In this document: positions 26,609 through 36,168 of the stretch, in pieces | Layout: every line of letters starts with the position of its first letter | Position numbering within the stretch: the first letter of the stretch is position 1 | NCBI GenBank assembly: GCA_947374865.1 | Contig: CANCDR010000002.1 | Span: 1-64,000 of the forward strand | Reading direction: 5' to 3' | DNA length: 64,000 nucleotides | Origin: Oxalobacteraceae bacterium | GTDB taxonomy: Bacteria; Pseudomonadota; Gammaproteobacteria; Burkholderiales; Burkholderiaceae_D | Made by a program: the position numbers and the translations under genes | The notes under the pieces: generated by a model | Database searches by the model: none | The model's input: only the letters and a program-made list of their open reading frames with translations | Told to the model about the DNA's origin: nothing

Positions 26609-26929
26609 ATGTTCGCATCGAAAACCACCATGACGGAAATTTTTAAGACAGCTACCAAGACTATTGATGGCATCACGATGTATGTCGTGTGCAGCATTTT
26701 TATTGTGATATCAATTGTATTTGGTGTTGCCGATTTTTTTGATATCCATCTTCCATTTCATGGCGCCCCCGCTGGCTTTGGTTGGATTTTTTGTGTTCCC
26801 GTGTTGTTCATGTTTTATATCACGATAGTTCAATTTCAACTATTAAAGGGCAAATTGGCTGAGGTAGTGAACGCCTTGATTTTGAGTTTTATCTGTGCAG
26901 TTCTTTTAAACGGAGTTCTCAAAATGTAA
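26609..26929 (+). CDS. Small three-TM membrane protein of unknown function
   Basis: A 106-residue protein from ATG 26609, chosen because AGGAG lies 6-7 bp upstream; earlier in-frame starts have no SD. Hydrophobic segments are about residues 23-45 (MYVVCSIFIVISIVFGVADFF), 57-77 (WIFCVPVLFMFYITIVQF) and 86-103. It precedes the 605-residue repeat protein by 12 bp, so the two are cotranscribed. It may be an immunity, anchoring or export partner of that protein, which is speculation from gene order. Confidence 0.7.
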   Translation: MFASKTTMTEIFKTATKTIDGITMYVVCSIFIVISIVFGVADFFDIHLPFHGAPAGFGWIFCVPVLFMFYITIVQFQLLKGKLAEVVNALILSFICAVLLNGVLKM

Positions 26930-26941
26930 TCTGGAGGATGT

Positions 26942-28759
26942 ATGTCAGGCTATACCTTCGCAGCAAAAAGTATCGAGCGATACGATCAGGCTTCAACAAT
27001 AGTAAATCTCGTAATTGATTTGTCGCACGCACAGTCAACTGCGGAAATTGTCGAAATAGGTGGTCATATAGCAGCTGAGTTAGCTATCGGCGGCCTTTGC
27101 GCAACAACACTTCGAACGGCATTTTCCGGCGTTCGATTAGGCTTGGCTGTCTCAGGCAAGTTAGACCAATGGGAGGCTTTATCTTCATTGGCGGGCACAA
27201 GCTGCGGTATGACTGCTGGTAAATTGATTGACAATATCAACGGGCTTAATCTCGGTTCGCAAATTTATGATCTGACCCATTCAAGTCAAATCAGTACAAT
27301 TGATCGCAGCACCGTGATCATTCCCACAGCATCTCCACAAAGCTTTAACGGCCCGCAAACCATCACTAAGTCCGCTGGCAACGGTGACTCGGTCAACATC
27401 AATTTGGATGCCCGAGGTAACATTGTTGGTGCCAATTACGTCTCCGCGCAAAATGTCAGTGGGTCCACCGCGTTTAACGCCGACCATACCGTCAAATCCA
27501 TGGACGTGACCGCGACCCATTCTTTAGATAGTAGTGCCGGACACTATTTGATGAATTCCGATGGCAGTTTTCAATCGCAAATCATCAATGTCGAAAACGG
27601 TCATACCACGGCATCACTCGATGGAAGTCAGATCTTATCCACTATAGCTAATGCGACAGTGAATGTGGCTGACGGCTGCCGCGCAACAATTGTCGGTGCT
27701 GGGAATGACATCACGCTCAAGGGAAATAATTCGCTTGTCGATGTGATTGGCTCCAACACCACGATCCACTCGGGAGGCACCGCAAATACGATCGGCGTTG
27801 CCGGAAATAATGAAACAGTACAAAGTACCGCGAGTACCGTTTGGGTCAATGCCAATTCACATGCGACAATATTAGGCGATCAAAACAATGTGATCGCTAG
27901 TGGGCCTGGCGTATGGGCTAATGTCATCGGTAATCATGAAACCGTTACTTCTAATACCACTGACAATACCATCGGCGTTACCGGCGATTATGAGCATGTT
28001 ACTGCGAATGGCAGCACGGTATGGTTCGGCCAAGGATCAGATGGCGCTGTTAATGGCAATAATAATATTCTGATCGCGAATGGGGCAAATATTCAGGCGT
28101 CTATGACGGGCGATAACGTAGAAGTTCGCTCAAGCTTTTCGGGTAACAGATTCGACATAGACGGAGAAAATGCAACAGTGAATGCAGTGCGCGATACCGT
28201 TCGGCTAAATCATAATGGGACTTCTGCCAGTGTGAATGGCAATCGCAACGACATCATTTTGAATGACACAAATATCCATGTTGAAGTTACAGGTGGAGAT
28301 GAAATGGTCGATTCAAATTTTAGCGGCAATACGATCGGCATTTCTGGTGACAATGAGTTTGTTTACGCGTCTGGTAGTACCGTTTGGTTTAATAATAATG
28401 GCTCCGATGGCAAGGTGGTCGGTGATAACAATACCATCGTGGCGAATGGCACAGGTATCACTGTCAATACGCTGGGCAATAATGACAATTTGTTGGTTGA
28501 TCGGACTGTCAATAAAGTAATCACTATCATTACCACGACATCCTCTCCATCTACCCCATCTACCCCATCTACCTACCCACATATCATTGATAATTTGCCG
28601 ATTAATCCCAATGATATCAATCACCACATCGATAGTCCCGTGCCACACCAACCTGATTGGTATGATTATCCTTCGACGACGCCTGACATCATTCCCGCCA
28701 ATAATCCCGGCTACACAGATTACGCGATGATCATTGGTTCAACGACGCTACATTCTTAA
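26942..28759 (+). CDS. 605-residue protein with 60-residue beta-solenoid-like repeats
   Basis: GGAGG lies 4-5 bp before the ATG. There is no classical signal peptide. Residues 1-125 are Ala/Gly-rich with weakly hydrophobic stretches (GGHIAAELAIGGLCATTL, SGVRLGLAVSG). Residues about 282-523 hold four repeats of 60-61 residues, starting NTIGVAGNNE, NTIGVTGDYE, NRFDIDGENA and NTIGISGDNE. A partial unit precedes them at about 237-281. Each unit contains GSTVWF-like and GxNNxIxANG-like strands, suggesting a parallel beta-helix. The tail is rich in Pro, Ser, Thr and Asn (SPSTPSTPSTYP). It could be a secreted or surface protein. No family recognised. Confidence 0.75.
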   Translation: MSGYTFAAKSIERYDQASTIVNLVIDLSHAQSTAEIVEIGGHIAAELAIGGLCATTLRTAFSGVRLGLAVSGKLDQWEALSSLAGTSCGMTAGKLIDNINGLNLGSQIYDLTHSSQISTIDRSTVIIPTASPQSFNGPQTITKSAGNGDSVNINLDARGNIVGANYVSAQNVSGSTAFNADHTVKSMDVTATHSLDSSAGHYLMNSDGSFQSQIINVENGHTTASLDGSQILSTIANATVNVADGCRATIVGAGNDITLKGNNSLVDVIGSNTTIHSGGTANTIGVAGNNETVQSTASTVWVNANSHATILGDQNNVIASGPGVWANVIGNHETVTSNTTDNTIGVTGDYEHVTANGSTVWFGQGSDGAVNGNNNILIANGANIQASMTGDNVEVRSSFSGNRFDIDGENATVNAVRDTVRLNHNGTSASVNGNRNDIILNDTNIHVEVTGGDEMVDSNFSGNTIGISGDNEFVYASGSTVWFNNNGSDGKVVGDNNTIVANGTGITVNTLGNNDNLLVDRTVNKVITIITTTSSPSTPSTPSTYPHIIDNLPINPNDINHHIDSPVPHQPDWYDYPSTTPDIIPANNPGYTDYAMIIGSTTLHS

Positions 28760-28775
28760 CCTGTCTTCCAAAATT

Positions 28776-28801
28776 AAAAAGAGCCCCTCGGGACTCTTTT
28801 T
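28776..28801. terminator. Bidirectional rho-independent terminator
   Basis: An A-rich arm AAAAAGAGCCC pairs with GGGACTCTTTTT, with one mismatch and a short loop. It lies 16 bp after the repeat-protein stop and is followed by T on the plus strand. On the minus strand it ends transcripts leaving rimO, so it serves both convergent genes. Confidence 0.8.
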
Positions 28802-28818
28802 AACTTCTCATCAATGCG

Positions 28819-28939
28819 TGCACACCCTACGCTCTGAATACGCCGCCAATTTAGTTACACTAAGTAATCCGACCCCGAGCTATTCATGCTCGCAAAGCTA
28901 TTACGAATTACCCCACAAATCATGCGCATCAGCAGCCAC
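28819..28939. repeat. Direct repeat copy B (right boundary of island, includes the rimO end)
   Basis: Counterpart of 25831-25962. It starts with the shared 21-mer (28819-28839) in the spacer and runs to 28939, inside intact rimO, covering its stop codon and last dozen codons. The rimO copy here is the functional one. Confidence 0.8.
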
Positions 28940-30268
28940 GACTTCCACATCAACGAATTCGCCGACCAGTAATTTGCGGTGCGGCTCGTAGGGTGGTTTG
29001 ACGTAGACCACGCCGTCGATCTCGGGCGCGTCGGCGGCGGATCGGCCGATGCCGGAACCGTCGCGTTTGACTTCATCGAGCAAAACGCGCACGGTCTTGC
29101 CGATTTTGGCTTGCAATAATTCTTTGGAAATTTGTTCTTGTAGCTGCATGACGCGACCACGACGCTCTTCACGGACTTCTTCCGGCACTGGGTCCGCCAG
29201 TAAATTGGCGGTAGCGCCGGCCACCGGCGAATAGGCAAAGCATCCCAAACGATCAATCCGCGCTTCCTTGAGAAAATCTAGCAGGTAGGCGAATTCACTC
29301 TCGGTCTCGCCGGGGAAGCCGGCAATAAAGGTCGAACGGATCGTGATATCGGGGCACATGGCGCGCCAGGCGGCGATGCGCTCAATGTTTTTCTCGCCAC
29401 TGGCGGGACGCTTCATGCGCTTTAACACATCGGGATGCGCATGCTGCAGCGGCACGTCGAGGTAGGGCAGGATGGCGCCGTCAGCCATAAGAGGAATAAT
29501 CTGATCCACATGCGGATAAGGATAGACATAATGCAGACGCACCCAAGCGCCATGCGCGCGCGCCAGTTCACCCAAGGCTTCGACGAGCTGCGTCATGTGG
29601 GTCTTGACCGGTTTGCCGTTCCAGAAACCCATACGGAATTTAACGTCCACGCCATAGGCACTGGTGTCTTGCGAAATCACCAGCAGTTCTCTGACGCCTG
29701 CTTTAAAGAGATTTTCTGCTTCCAGCATGATCTCGGCGATCGGCCGTGAAACCAGATCACCACGCATGGAAGGGATAATACAAAAACTGCAGCGATGATT
29801 ACAGCCTTCGGAAATCTTCAGATAAGCAAAATGTTTGGGCGTGAGCTTGATGCCTTGCGGGGGCAGCAAATCCAAAAAGGGTTCGTGCGGCTTGGGCAGA
29901 TGCTTATGCACCGCGCTCATCACATCGGCTAAGGCATGCGGGCCGGTGACTTCCAACACCTTGGGATGAATACTTTGGATCAGGTCGCGCCCTTCGGCAT
30001 CCTTCTTTGCGCCCAAGCAGCCAGTGACGATCACCTTGCCATTCTCAGCCAGCGCTTCACCGATGGCATCCAAGGATTCTTGCACCGCGGCGTCAATAAA
30101 CCCGCAGGTATTGACGATGACCAGATCCGCGCCGTCATACGACTTGGCGGTTTCATAGCCTTCAGCACGCAGCTGGGTGAGGATTTGTTCGGAATCGGTC
30201 AGGGCCTTGGGACATCCAAGACTGACGAAGCCAATTTTAGGGGCAGAAAGTGCAGTCGACATAGGCAA
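28901..30268 (-). CDS. rimO: Ribosomal protein S12 methylthiotransferase
   Basis: A 455-residue radical-SAM enzyme. The N-terminal UPF0004 domain begins [18 protein letters not shown], the radical-SAM cluster is [20 protein letters not shown], and the C-terminal TRAM domain ends [11 protein letters not shown]. Length and motifs ([27 protein letters not shown]) match RimO rather than MiaB. It adds a methylthio group to an aspartate of S12. Its last codons form the boundary of the adjacent island. Confidence 0.96.
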   Translation of the reverse strand: MPMSTALSAPKIGFVSLGCPKALTDSEQILTQLRAEGYETAKSYDGADLVIVNTCGFIDAAVQESLDAIGEALAENGKVIVTGCLGAKKDAEGRDLIQSIHPKVLEVTGPHALADVMSAVHKHLPKPHEPFLDLLPPQGIKLTPKHFAYLKISEGCNHRCSFCIIPSMRGDLVSRPIAEIMLEAENLFKAGVRELLVISQDTSAYGVDVKFRMGFWNGKPVKTHMTQLVEALGELARAHGAWVRLHYVYPYPHVDQIIPLMADGAILPYLDVPLQHAHPDVLKRMKRPASGEKNIERIAAWRAMCPDITIRSTFIAGFPGETESEFAYLLDFLKEARIDRLGCFAYSPVAGATANLLADPVPEEVREERRGRVMQLQEQISKELLQAKIGKTVRVLLDEVKRDGSGIGRSAADAPEIDGVVYVKPPYEPHRKLLVGEFVDVEVVAADAHDLWGNS

Positions 30269-30331
30269 AAAAGAAAAGGGGGCTAAACAGCGAAGCCGCC
30301 ATTTTACCCCCCCTCACCTGCCAGGCTGAAA

Positions 30332-30889
30332 TTACTTCACCGGTTTGTCTGTGCCGGGAAATGGAAAACTGCCAAACATGCTCTTGGTCTGACTCTCCAT
30401 CTGCTCCTGCATCTGGACAAAGAGGCTCTTGCTCTGGTCGATGTAATTATTCATCATCCCCTGCATCATCGGGCCCTGAACATTCATGAACTGCGCCCAC
30501 ATTTCAGGGCTGAAGGGCTTGCCTTCGTAGAGGCCCTGGGAATTCCCGGTCAGCTTGTTTTGCATATCAATGAAGGCCTGGATATTTTTTTCCAGATAAT
30601 TACCCATCATGCCCTGCATGGCATGGCCATAGTAGCGAATGATCTGCGCTAAGGCACCACTGGAAAACATCGGCGAGCCGTTGGATTCTTCTTCCAGAAT
30701 GATCTGCAGCAGGATGCTGCGCGTCAGATCTTCTTCGGTCTTGGCGTCAACCACCAGAAAAACTTCATTGTCGAGCACCAGCTGCTTGACATCAGCGAGG
30801 GTGATGTAGGAGCTGGTCTGGGTGTCATATAAGCGGCGATTCGGATACTTTTTAATCAAACGTTCTGCGGTTTTTTTGGAACTGGTCAT
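30332..30889 (-). CDS. phaR: Polyhydroxyalkanoate synthesis repressor PhaR
   Basis: A 185-residue protein. The N-terminal DNA-binding module is IKKYPNRRLYDTQTSSYITLADVKQLV (about 13-40); the PHB-accumulation regulatory domain follows, with GALAQIIRYYGHAMQGMMGNYLEKNIQAF and a Met/Gln-rich C-terminus. In betaproteobacteria PhaR represses phasin and its own gene, and binds PHA granules. It lies 182 bp downstream of phaC on the same strand. Confidence 0.93.
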   Translation of the reverse strand: MTSSKKTAERLIKKYPNRRLYDTQTSSYITLADVKQLVLDNEVFLVVDAKTEEDLTRSILLQIILEEESNGSPMFSSGALAQIIRYYGHAMQGMMGNYLEKNIQAFIDMQNKLTGNSQGLYEGKPFSPEMWAQFMNVQGPMMQGMMNNYIDQSKSLFVQMQEQMESQTKSMFGSFPFPGTDKPVK

Positions 30890-31071
30890 CTGCGTATCCT
30901 TCGTGTGCGCCGGGGTAAATGCGCTGGTCTGATTGTCTCAAGAGGCCATCATTGGCAGGGGTGCGCCACTGTGGCCTTCGTTATTTACTGATTATAGTTC
31001 CAAATCCTGGTAGCGAATTGATCGGTGCGAGAATTGGGCAGATCTTTTCACTAACGGTCGTAATTTAACAC

Positions 31072-32850
31072 TTACTCGGCCTTCTGTTTGACATAGCGTC
31101 CGGGTGCAGGCTCGATCACCGGATAGGTTTTATTGCCATAGCTGCGCGGTGCAGCGACCTGTTTGCCCGCATGCTCAGTCAGAAATGCGGACCATTCAGG
31201 CCACCAGCTGCCGGGCTGCTCTTTAGCCGTCTTGAGCCAGTCCGCCGCATCGCTGAGCACGATTTTTTTCTTGCCACGTGCAGCAGTACTCGGCTGCGAC
31301 CAAAAATTGCGCTTCATTTTTGCCGGTGGATTCACCACGCCCGCAATATGGCCGGAAGCACCCAGCACGAAACGATTTTTTTGTCCTTGCCCTGGATTGA
31401 GGATCGCCATCGAGGCGTAGGCTGATTCCCACGGCACGATGTGGTCTTCACGGGAGGCATAGATGAAAGCCGGTGCATCGATCAGTCCAAAATCGAGCGC
31501 CTCGCCACACACCGTTAACTTGCCCGGCACCTTCAGATTATTTTCCAGATAGGTATTGCGCAGGTACCAGCAAAACATCGGCCCCGGCATATTGGTGCTG
31601 TCGGCATTCCAGTACAAAAGATCAAACGGCACCGGTTCTTCGCCCTTGAGATAATTTGCCCCGACATAATTCCAGATCAGGTCATTCGGCCGCAGGCTGG
31701 AAAACGCGGCAGCGAAGTCCTTGCCCTGCATGAGTCCACCTTTGCCGATAGCGAGTTCGCGTTGCGCTACGCGCTCCTCGTCGACGTAGACATCAATCGC
31801 GCCGGTATCGCTAAAATCAAGGAAGGTAGTGAGTAAGGTCAGACTGGCGACCGGATGTTCGCCGCGCGCTGCCAAAACTGCCAATGCGGTCGAGAGCAAG
31901 GTACCGCCCACGCAAAAGCCCAGCGCATTGATCTGCGGCTGATTTGAAATTGTCTGCACAAGGTCGATGGCCTTGATGACGGCTTCTTCAATGTACTCAT
32001 CCCAGGTGGCATGGTCGATCGACTCGTCGGCATTACGCCACGAGACCAAAAACACCGTATGCCCCTCATCGACGGCGTAACGCACCAGGGAATTGGCTGG
32101 CTGCAGATCGAGGATATAAAATTTATTGATGCAGGGCGGGACGATCAGCAAGGGCCGTTGCGCGACGGTCTTGGTCAACGGCTTATATTGCAGCAGCTGG
32201 AAAAAGGCATTTTCAAAAACGACGGCGCCTTCGCTGGTCGCGACGTTGGTACCGACTTCAAAGGCATTTTCGTCGGTCTGCGAAATATGCCCCTTCTTCA
32301 TGTCTGACAGCATATTGCTCATGCCGCGCACCAGGCTTTCGCCTTTGGTATCGAGAATTTTTTGCTGTGCTTCCGGATTGGTCGCCAAAAAATTGGCCGG
32401 CGACATGGCGTCGATCATTTGCTGCACCGAGAAACGCAGCTTTTGCTTGGCTTTGGCCGGCGCCTGCACGGCATCCGCCAAGGCGGTCAGAAAGCGCGCA
32501 TTCAGCAAATACGAGGACGCTTGAAAGGCTGACAAAGGATTGGTATGCCAGACCGGCGCAGCAAAGCGTTTATCGGGCAAAGGCGGCAGCGTTGAGCTCA
32601 GCGTGCCCTGCCATAGCGCAGAGAGCTGCTCGATATAGTCACTTTGCAAACGCGCCATCACTTCGGGTTCAATCGCCACCCCCATCTCGCCCAATGCAGC
32701 AGGCATGGCTTCCAGACCGGGCTGGGCTTTTTGCAAAAGACTTTCCCATACCTTGTTGGGCTGTGCCATTTGTTCCAGCCATTGTGTCACGGCTGCAGCA
32801 GGGTCGGGAAGCGGTGTGCTGGTGGATTTTTTTGAATTGGATTGCGCCAT
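31072..32850 (-). CDS. phaC: Class I polyhydroxyalkanoate synthase
   Basis: A 592-residue alpha/beta-hydrolase-fold polymerase of class I length. The lipase-like box GFCVGG has the catalytic Cys313; Asp469 (SREDHIVPW) and His501 (GASGHIAGVVNP) complete the triad. The N-terminal region with WHTNPLSAFQASSYLLNARF is typical of class I. It polymerises (R)-3-hydroxyacyl-CoA at granule surfaces. No phaA or phaB is adjacent; those must lie elsewhere. Confidence 0.96.
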   Translation of the reverse strand: MAQSNSKKSTSTPLPDPAAAVTQWLEQMAQPNKVWESLLQKAQPGLEAMPAALGEMGVAIEPEVMARLQSDYIEQLSALWQGTLSSTLPPLPDKRFAAPVWHTNPLSAFQASSYLLNARFLTALADAVQAPAKAKQKLRFSVQQMIDAMSPANFLATNPEAQQKILDTKGESLVRGMSNMLSDMKKGHISQTDENAFEVGTNVATSEGAVVFENAFFQLLQYKPLTKTVAQRPLLIVPPCINKFYILDLQPANSLVRYAVDEGHTVFLVSWRNADESIDHATWDEYIEEAVIKAIDLVQTISNQPQINALGFCVGGTLLSTALAVLAARGEHPVASLTLLTTFLDFSDTGAIDVYVDEERVAQRELAIGKGGLMQGKDFAAAFSSLRPNDLIWNYVGANYLKGEEPVPFDLLYWNADSTNMPGPMFCWYLRNTYLENNLKVPGKLTVCGEALDFGLIDAPAFIYASREDHIVPWESAYASMAILNPGQGQKNRFVLGASGHIAGVVNPPAKMKRNFWSQPSTAARGKKKIVLSDAADWLKTAKEQPGSWWPEWSAFLTEHAGKQVAAPRSYGNKTYPVIEPAPGRYVKQKAE

Positions 32851-32906
32851 GCTGACATCCCATATTTAGCGTATTGTCATGGTTTTAAAAAAACCAATCT
32901 TTTACC

Positions 32907-33158
32907 ATGATGATCGTTGCCGTTGCCTGGATCTATGTGGTGCTGATGATGTCCATTACCGAACAATCGGTCATTGCAGGGCTCGGCACCTTTTTCTTCT
33001 ACGGCGTATTGCCCGTTTCACTTATTTTATACTTAATGCGCGCGCCGCAACGCCGACGCAAACGTTTATCTGAAGAAAAAATTCGACGCGAAGCGCATCT
33101 GGCCAAGCTGGCGCACATGGCGCAATCTGCGCAGACTCAGCCTGACATGACAGAATAA
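32907..33158 (+). CDS. Small membrane protein, hypothetical
   Basis: An 83-residue protein divergent from phaC. The hydrophobic segments VAVAWIYVVLMMSI (about 4-17) and IAGLGTFFFYGVLPVSLILYLM (about 23-44) are followed by a strongly basic helical tail (RAPQRRRKRLSEEKIRREAHLAKLAHMAQ). This pattern recurs in small proteins next to phaC in Burkholderiales, but no function is known. No strong SD is visible. Confidence 0.65.
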   Translation: MMIVAVAWIYVVLMMSITEQSVIAGLGTFFFYGVLPVSLILYLMRAPQRRRKRLSEEKIRREAHLAKLAHMAQSAQTQPDMTE

Positions 33159-33209
33159 TAATGCGTCGCTCTGGGCGGCAAAGTGCAAAATATTCCCGGA
33201 TAGACGAAA

Positions 33210-34217
33210 ATGCTCCCTATGAAAAATTCCACGACTTCCCTCTCCATGCTTGATCTGGTCGCCGTTCGCGAAGGCGGCAGCGTCGCGGATGCGCTCAAGA
33301 TCGCTCTGCGCACAGCCCAACACGTCGAGTCGCTCGGATTTACCCGTTACTGGGTCGCCGAGCATCACAATATGCACGGCATCGCCAGTTCAGCGACGGC
33401 CGTAATGGTGGGCTATCTGGCCGGCGGAACACAACGCATCCGCGTCGGCTCCGGTGGCATCATGCTGCCGAATCATGCACCATTGGTGGTGGCGGAAGCC
33501 TTTGGTACCCTGGCCGAACTCTATCCGGACCGGATTGATCTGGGTCTGGGCCGTGCCCCCGGTACGGATCAGGCGACCATGCGCGCGCTGCGTCGCGATC
33601 GTGTTGAGACTGAAGAGGATTTTCCTCGCGATGTGGCTGAACTGCAGCATCTGCTGGCGGCGCCGGAAGTCGGTCAACGCCTGATCGCCATGCCCGGCGC
33701 TGGCACAAATGTACCAATCTGGCTCCTGGGATCGAGTTTGTTTTCAGCCCAGCTGGCAGCCCAGCGCGGTCTGCCCTATGCCTTCGCTTCGCATTTTGCG
33801 CCACGTCAGCTGATGCAGGCGGTCAACCTGTACCGCAGTCGCTTTCAGCCTTCCGCATCGCTGGCAAAACCGCATGTCATGATCGGCGTTCCCATGATCG
33901 CCGCCCCCACGGACGAGGAAGCGCAGTATCTCGCTAGCAGTACCTACCAACGCGTATTGGGGATCTTGCGTGGCGACCGGCGACGTCTGCAGCCGCCGAT
34001 TGAAAACTTCATGGCCCAATGTCATCCACAAGAACGCGCCGCGATTGACGAATTCCTTGGCGCCGGCGTGGTCGGCGGACCGGCCACAGTGCGCGAGGGA
34101 CTGCGCGCCCTGACAGAAGCGACCGAGGCCGACGAGCTCATGCTGGTATGTGATATTTTTGATCCGGCATTACGTCTGCGATCTCTGGAGATTGCCGCTG
34201 CAGCTTGGGCGAATTAA
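33210..34217 (+). CDS. LLM-class flavin-dependent oxidoreductase
   Basis: A 335-residue bacterial-luciferase-like monooxygenase or oxidoreductase of the YhbW type. Characteristic stretches are [59 protein letters not shown] and [14 protein letters not shown]. It would bind FMN in a TIM barrel. A second ATG four codons in (33222) is an alternative start. Substrate unknown. It converges with rluD, 19 bp away. Confidence 0.9.
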   Translation: MLPMKNSTTSLSMLDLVAVREGGSVADALKIALRTAQHVESLGFTRYWVAEHHNMHGIASSATAVMVGYLAGGTQRIRVGSGGIMLPNHAPLVVAEAFGTLAELYPDRIDLGLGRAPGTDQATMRALRRDRVETEEDFPRDVAELQHLLAAPEVGQRLIAMPGAGTNVPIWLLGSSLFSAQLAAQRGLPYAFASHFAPRQLMQAVNLYRSRFQPSASLAKPHVMIGVPMIAAPTDEEAQYLASSTYQRVLGILRGDRRRLQPPIENFMAQCHPQERAAIDEFLGAGVVGGPATVREGLRALTEATEADELMLVCDIFDPALRLRSLEIAAAAWAN

Positions 34218-34228
34218 ACCGCCCAAGC
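34203..34228. terminator. Perfect 9-bp hairpin between convergent genes
   Basis: GCTTGGGCG pairs with CGCCCAAGC around an 8-base loop containing the LLM stop codon. There is no T run, so it is either an intrinsic terminator without a U tract or an mRNA-stabilising hairpin shared by the two convergent transcripts. Confidence 0.4.
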
Positions 34229-34236
34229 CAACACGC

Positions 34237-35280
34237 TTACCATTCAGAAGTAATCGAAGCACGCTGCAATAACTCGGCAAAATCCGCTGGCACCGGCGCT
34301 GACCACTGAAGGTCTGCGCCAGTAGCCGGATGGACTAAGCCTAACTGCGCCGCATGCAGCGCCTGACGACGAAATACCGGCGCCAGATGGGCCTTGCCGT
34401 ACAGGCTGTCACCGACCAGCGCAAAGCCGATGGACTGCATGTGGACCCGGATCTGATGTGTGCGCCCAGTTTCAAGCTGGCAGCGAATCAGGCTCACTGG
34501 CCGGCTGTCGAGGGTACTCGAGGCCAGCCGGTGAAAAAACGTCAGTGCCGGTTTGGCCGTGAGGTTTTCGGATACGGCCATCTTGATGCGGTCACGCGGA
34601 TGACGGCCGATCGAGGTCTCGATCTTGCCATTTAAAAGCGGTGTTCCCCATACCAGCGCCAGATATTCGCGCTTGACGGTGCGCGCCTGCAGCTGGCGCA
34701 CCAGGTCGGTTTGTGCGGCCAGCGTCTTGGCCACCACCATGAGCCCGCTGGTTTCCTTATCCAGCCGGTGCACAATGCCAGCGCGCGGCACGCCCGCCAA
34801 GGCGGGATAGCGATGCAGCAGCCCGTTGAGCAGGGTACCGGACCAGTTTCCCGCGCCCGGATGCACGACCAGGCCGGCCGGTTTATCGATGACGAGAATA
34901 TCCTCATCCTCGTAGACGATCGGAAAATCGATCGGTTCGGCCTGATAAGCGTGCTCGTCGGGCGCCGGCTGAGGCCGGATTACGACCAGCTCGTCACCGA
35001 GAATCGTGGTTTTGGTGCGGGCGGGCAGACCGTCGACGGTGACGAACCCGCCTTCTATCCATTGCTGGATCCGGCTGCGCGAATAGTGCGGCACCAGGCG
35101 CGACAAAGCTTTGTCGAGCCGTTCACCACAGTCGGCGTCGTCAAGTCGCAGCTCGATCGGGGCGATTTCCTGGAACCCCCCATCCAGCTCGGGCGTTAAT
35201 TCATCAGCATCGTCGATTTCTAGGTCGGGAAGGAAATTCTCATCTTTAGACTGCGCTTTAGCCTTCACGGCAAGTCCCAT
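34237..35280 (-). CDS. rluD: 23S rRNA pseudouridine synthase RluD
   Basis: A 347-residue RluA-family enzyme. An N-terminal acidic extension (about residues 12-40) precedes an S4-like domain ([27 protein letters not shown]). The catalytic motif is [19 protein letters not shown], with the essential Asp. It modifies helix 69 of 23S rRNA (positions 1911/1915/1917 in E. coli). Divergent from bamD, the usual betaproteobacterial arrangement. Confidence 0.93.
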   Translation of the reverse strand: MGLAVKAKAQSKDENFLPDLEIDDADELTPELDGGFQEIAPIELRLDDADCGERLDKALSRLVPHYSRSRIQQWIEGGFVTVDGLPARTKTTILGDELVVIRPQPAPDEHAYQAEPIDFPIVYEDEDILVIDKPAGLVVHPGAGNWSGTLLNGLLHRYPALAGVPRAGIVHRLDKETSGLMVVAKTLAAQTDLVRQLQARTVKREYLALVWGTPLLNGKIETSIGRHPRDRIKMAVSENLTAKPALTFFHRLASSTLDSRPVSLIRCQLETGRTHQIRVHMQSIGFALVGDSLYGKAHLAPVFRRQALHAAQLGLVHPATGADLQWSAPVPADFAELLQRASITSEW

Positions 35281-35284
35281 CGGC

Positions 35285-35290
35285 TATAAT
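35285..35290 (+). promoter_or_regulatory. Candidate -10 box for bamD
   Basis: A perfect TATAAT lies 33 bp before the chosen bamD start, just outside the rluD start codon. The TTCAC-like sequence about 15-16 bp upstream is a weak -35. Confidence 0.4.
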
Positions 35291-35322
35291 CATTCATTGT
35301 CTAAATGTCGTCCTGCAAATTC

Positions 35323-36120
35323 ATGCGAAAAAATTTAATTACACTAGCCAGTTTGTTATTCGTTCTTCTGGCGTCCGGATGCGGATTACTCAACGATAAA
35401 GTCGATGAAACCAAATCATGGACCGCGGCCAAATTATACTCGGAGGCGCGGGATGAAATGGCTTCTGGTAGTTATGAGCGTGCAGTTCCGCTGTTTGAGC
35501 GCCTCGAATCGCGTTATCCGTTTGGTAACTATGCCCAGCAGGCGCAGCTTGAAGTGCCCTACGCCTGGTATAAAGCGGGTGATCAGGCGCAGGCTCTGGC
35601 TGCCGCCGAGCGCTTTATCAAGCTGCACCCTAATCATCCCAACGTCGACTATATTTACTATCTGCGTGGCCTGATCAACTTTAATGACCGTTCGGGCGTG
35701 TTCGATTTCATCTCCCAGCAAGACATGACGGAGCGTGATCCGAAAGCCACGCGTGAGGCCTTCGACTCCTTCAAGCTGCTGGTGGAAAAATTCCCGAATA
35801 GTACCTACACGCCGGATGCCGTAGCGCGCATGAAATATCTGGTGAATGCGATGGCGCAGTATGAAGTACATGTGGCGAATTATTACTTCCGCCGTGGTGC
35901 TTACGTTGCCGCCCTCACCCGCGCATCAACAGCGGTTAAAGAATACCGTGATGCGCCCGCCGTTGAGGAAGCCTTACACTTGATGGTGAAATCCTATGCC
36001 GCCTTGGGGATGACCGATCTGAGTGATGACGCCAAACGGGTATTCCTGAAAAACTACCCTGAAAGCGACTTCAGCAAAGGTGGCCGGGCCAAGAACGAAA
36101 GCTGGTGGAAGCTCTGGTAA
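35323..36120 (+). CDS. bamD: Outer membrane protein assembly factor BamD
   Basis: A 265-residue lipoprotein from ATG 35323; an ATG 18 bp earlier is possible. The signal peptide ends in the lipobox LLASGC. Tetratricopeptide repeats follow (KLYSEARDEMASGSYERAVPLFERLESRYPFGNYAQQAQLEVPYAWYKAGD and on). It belongs to the BAM complex, which folds outer-membrane beta-barrels. The length and the C-terminal GRAKNESWWKLW match BamD. A clear terminator follows. Confidence 0.95.
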   Translation: MRKNLITLASLLFVLLASGCGLLNDKVDETKSWTAAKLYSEARDEMASGSYERAVPLFERLESRYPFGNYAQQAQLEVPYAWYKAGDQAQALAAAERFIKLHPNHPNVDYIYYLRGLINFNDRSGVFDFISQQDMTERDPKATREAFDSFKLLVEKFPNSTYTPDAVARMKYLVNAMAQYEVHVANYYFRRGAYVAALTRASTAVKEYRDAPAVEEALHLMVKSYAALGMTDLSDDAKRVFLKNYPESDFSKGGRAKNESWWKLW

Positions 36121-36141
36121 GCCGCCTTGCTTGCTGCATCA

Positions 36142-36168
36142 AGCCCCGTTGACGACGGGGCTTTTTTT
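36142..36168 (+). terminator. Rho-independent terminator of bamD
   Basis: AGCCCCGT / ACGGGGCT, an 8-bp perfect stem with a 5-base loop, is followed by seven T (36162-36168). It begins 22 bp after the bamD stop and slightly overlaps the stop of the convergent yaaA gene. Confidence 0.93.

Larger units (their letters stand above)
25831..28939. mobile_element. Putative genomic island flanked by direct repeats containing the rimO 3' end
   Basis: About 3.1 kb of visibly AT-richer DNA bounded by the repeats at 25831-25962 and 28819-28939. It carries four genes of unknown function, arranged as two divergent pairs. Duplication of a gene's last codons at both ends is the usual result of site-specific integration at a 3' end. 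No integrase or transposase remains inside, so the mobility mechanism is an inference. Confidence 0.55.

Noticed and set aside
26942..28759. CRISPR-like or satellite repeat at the DNA level
   Set aside because: The repetition is in the protein (60-residue units) with diverged codons; there is no constant repeat/spacer pattern.
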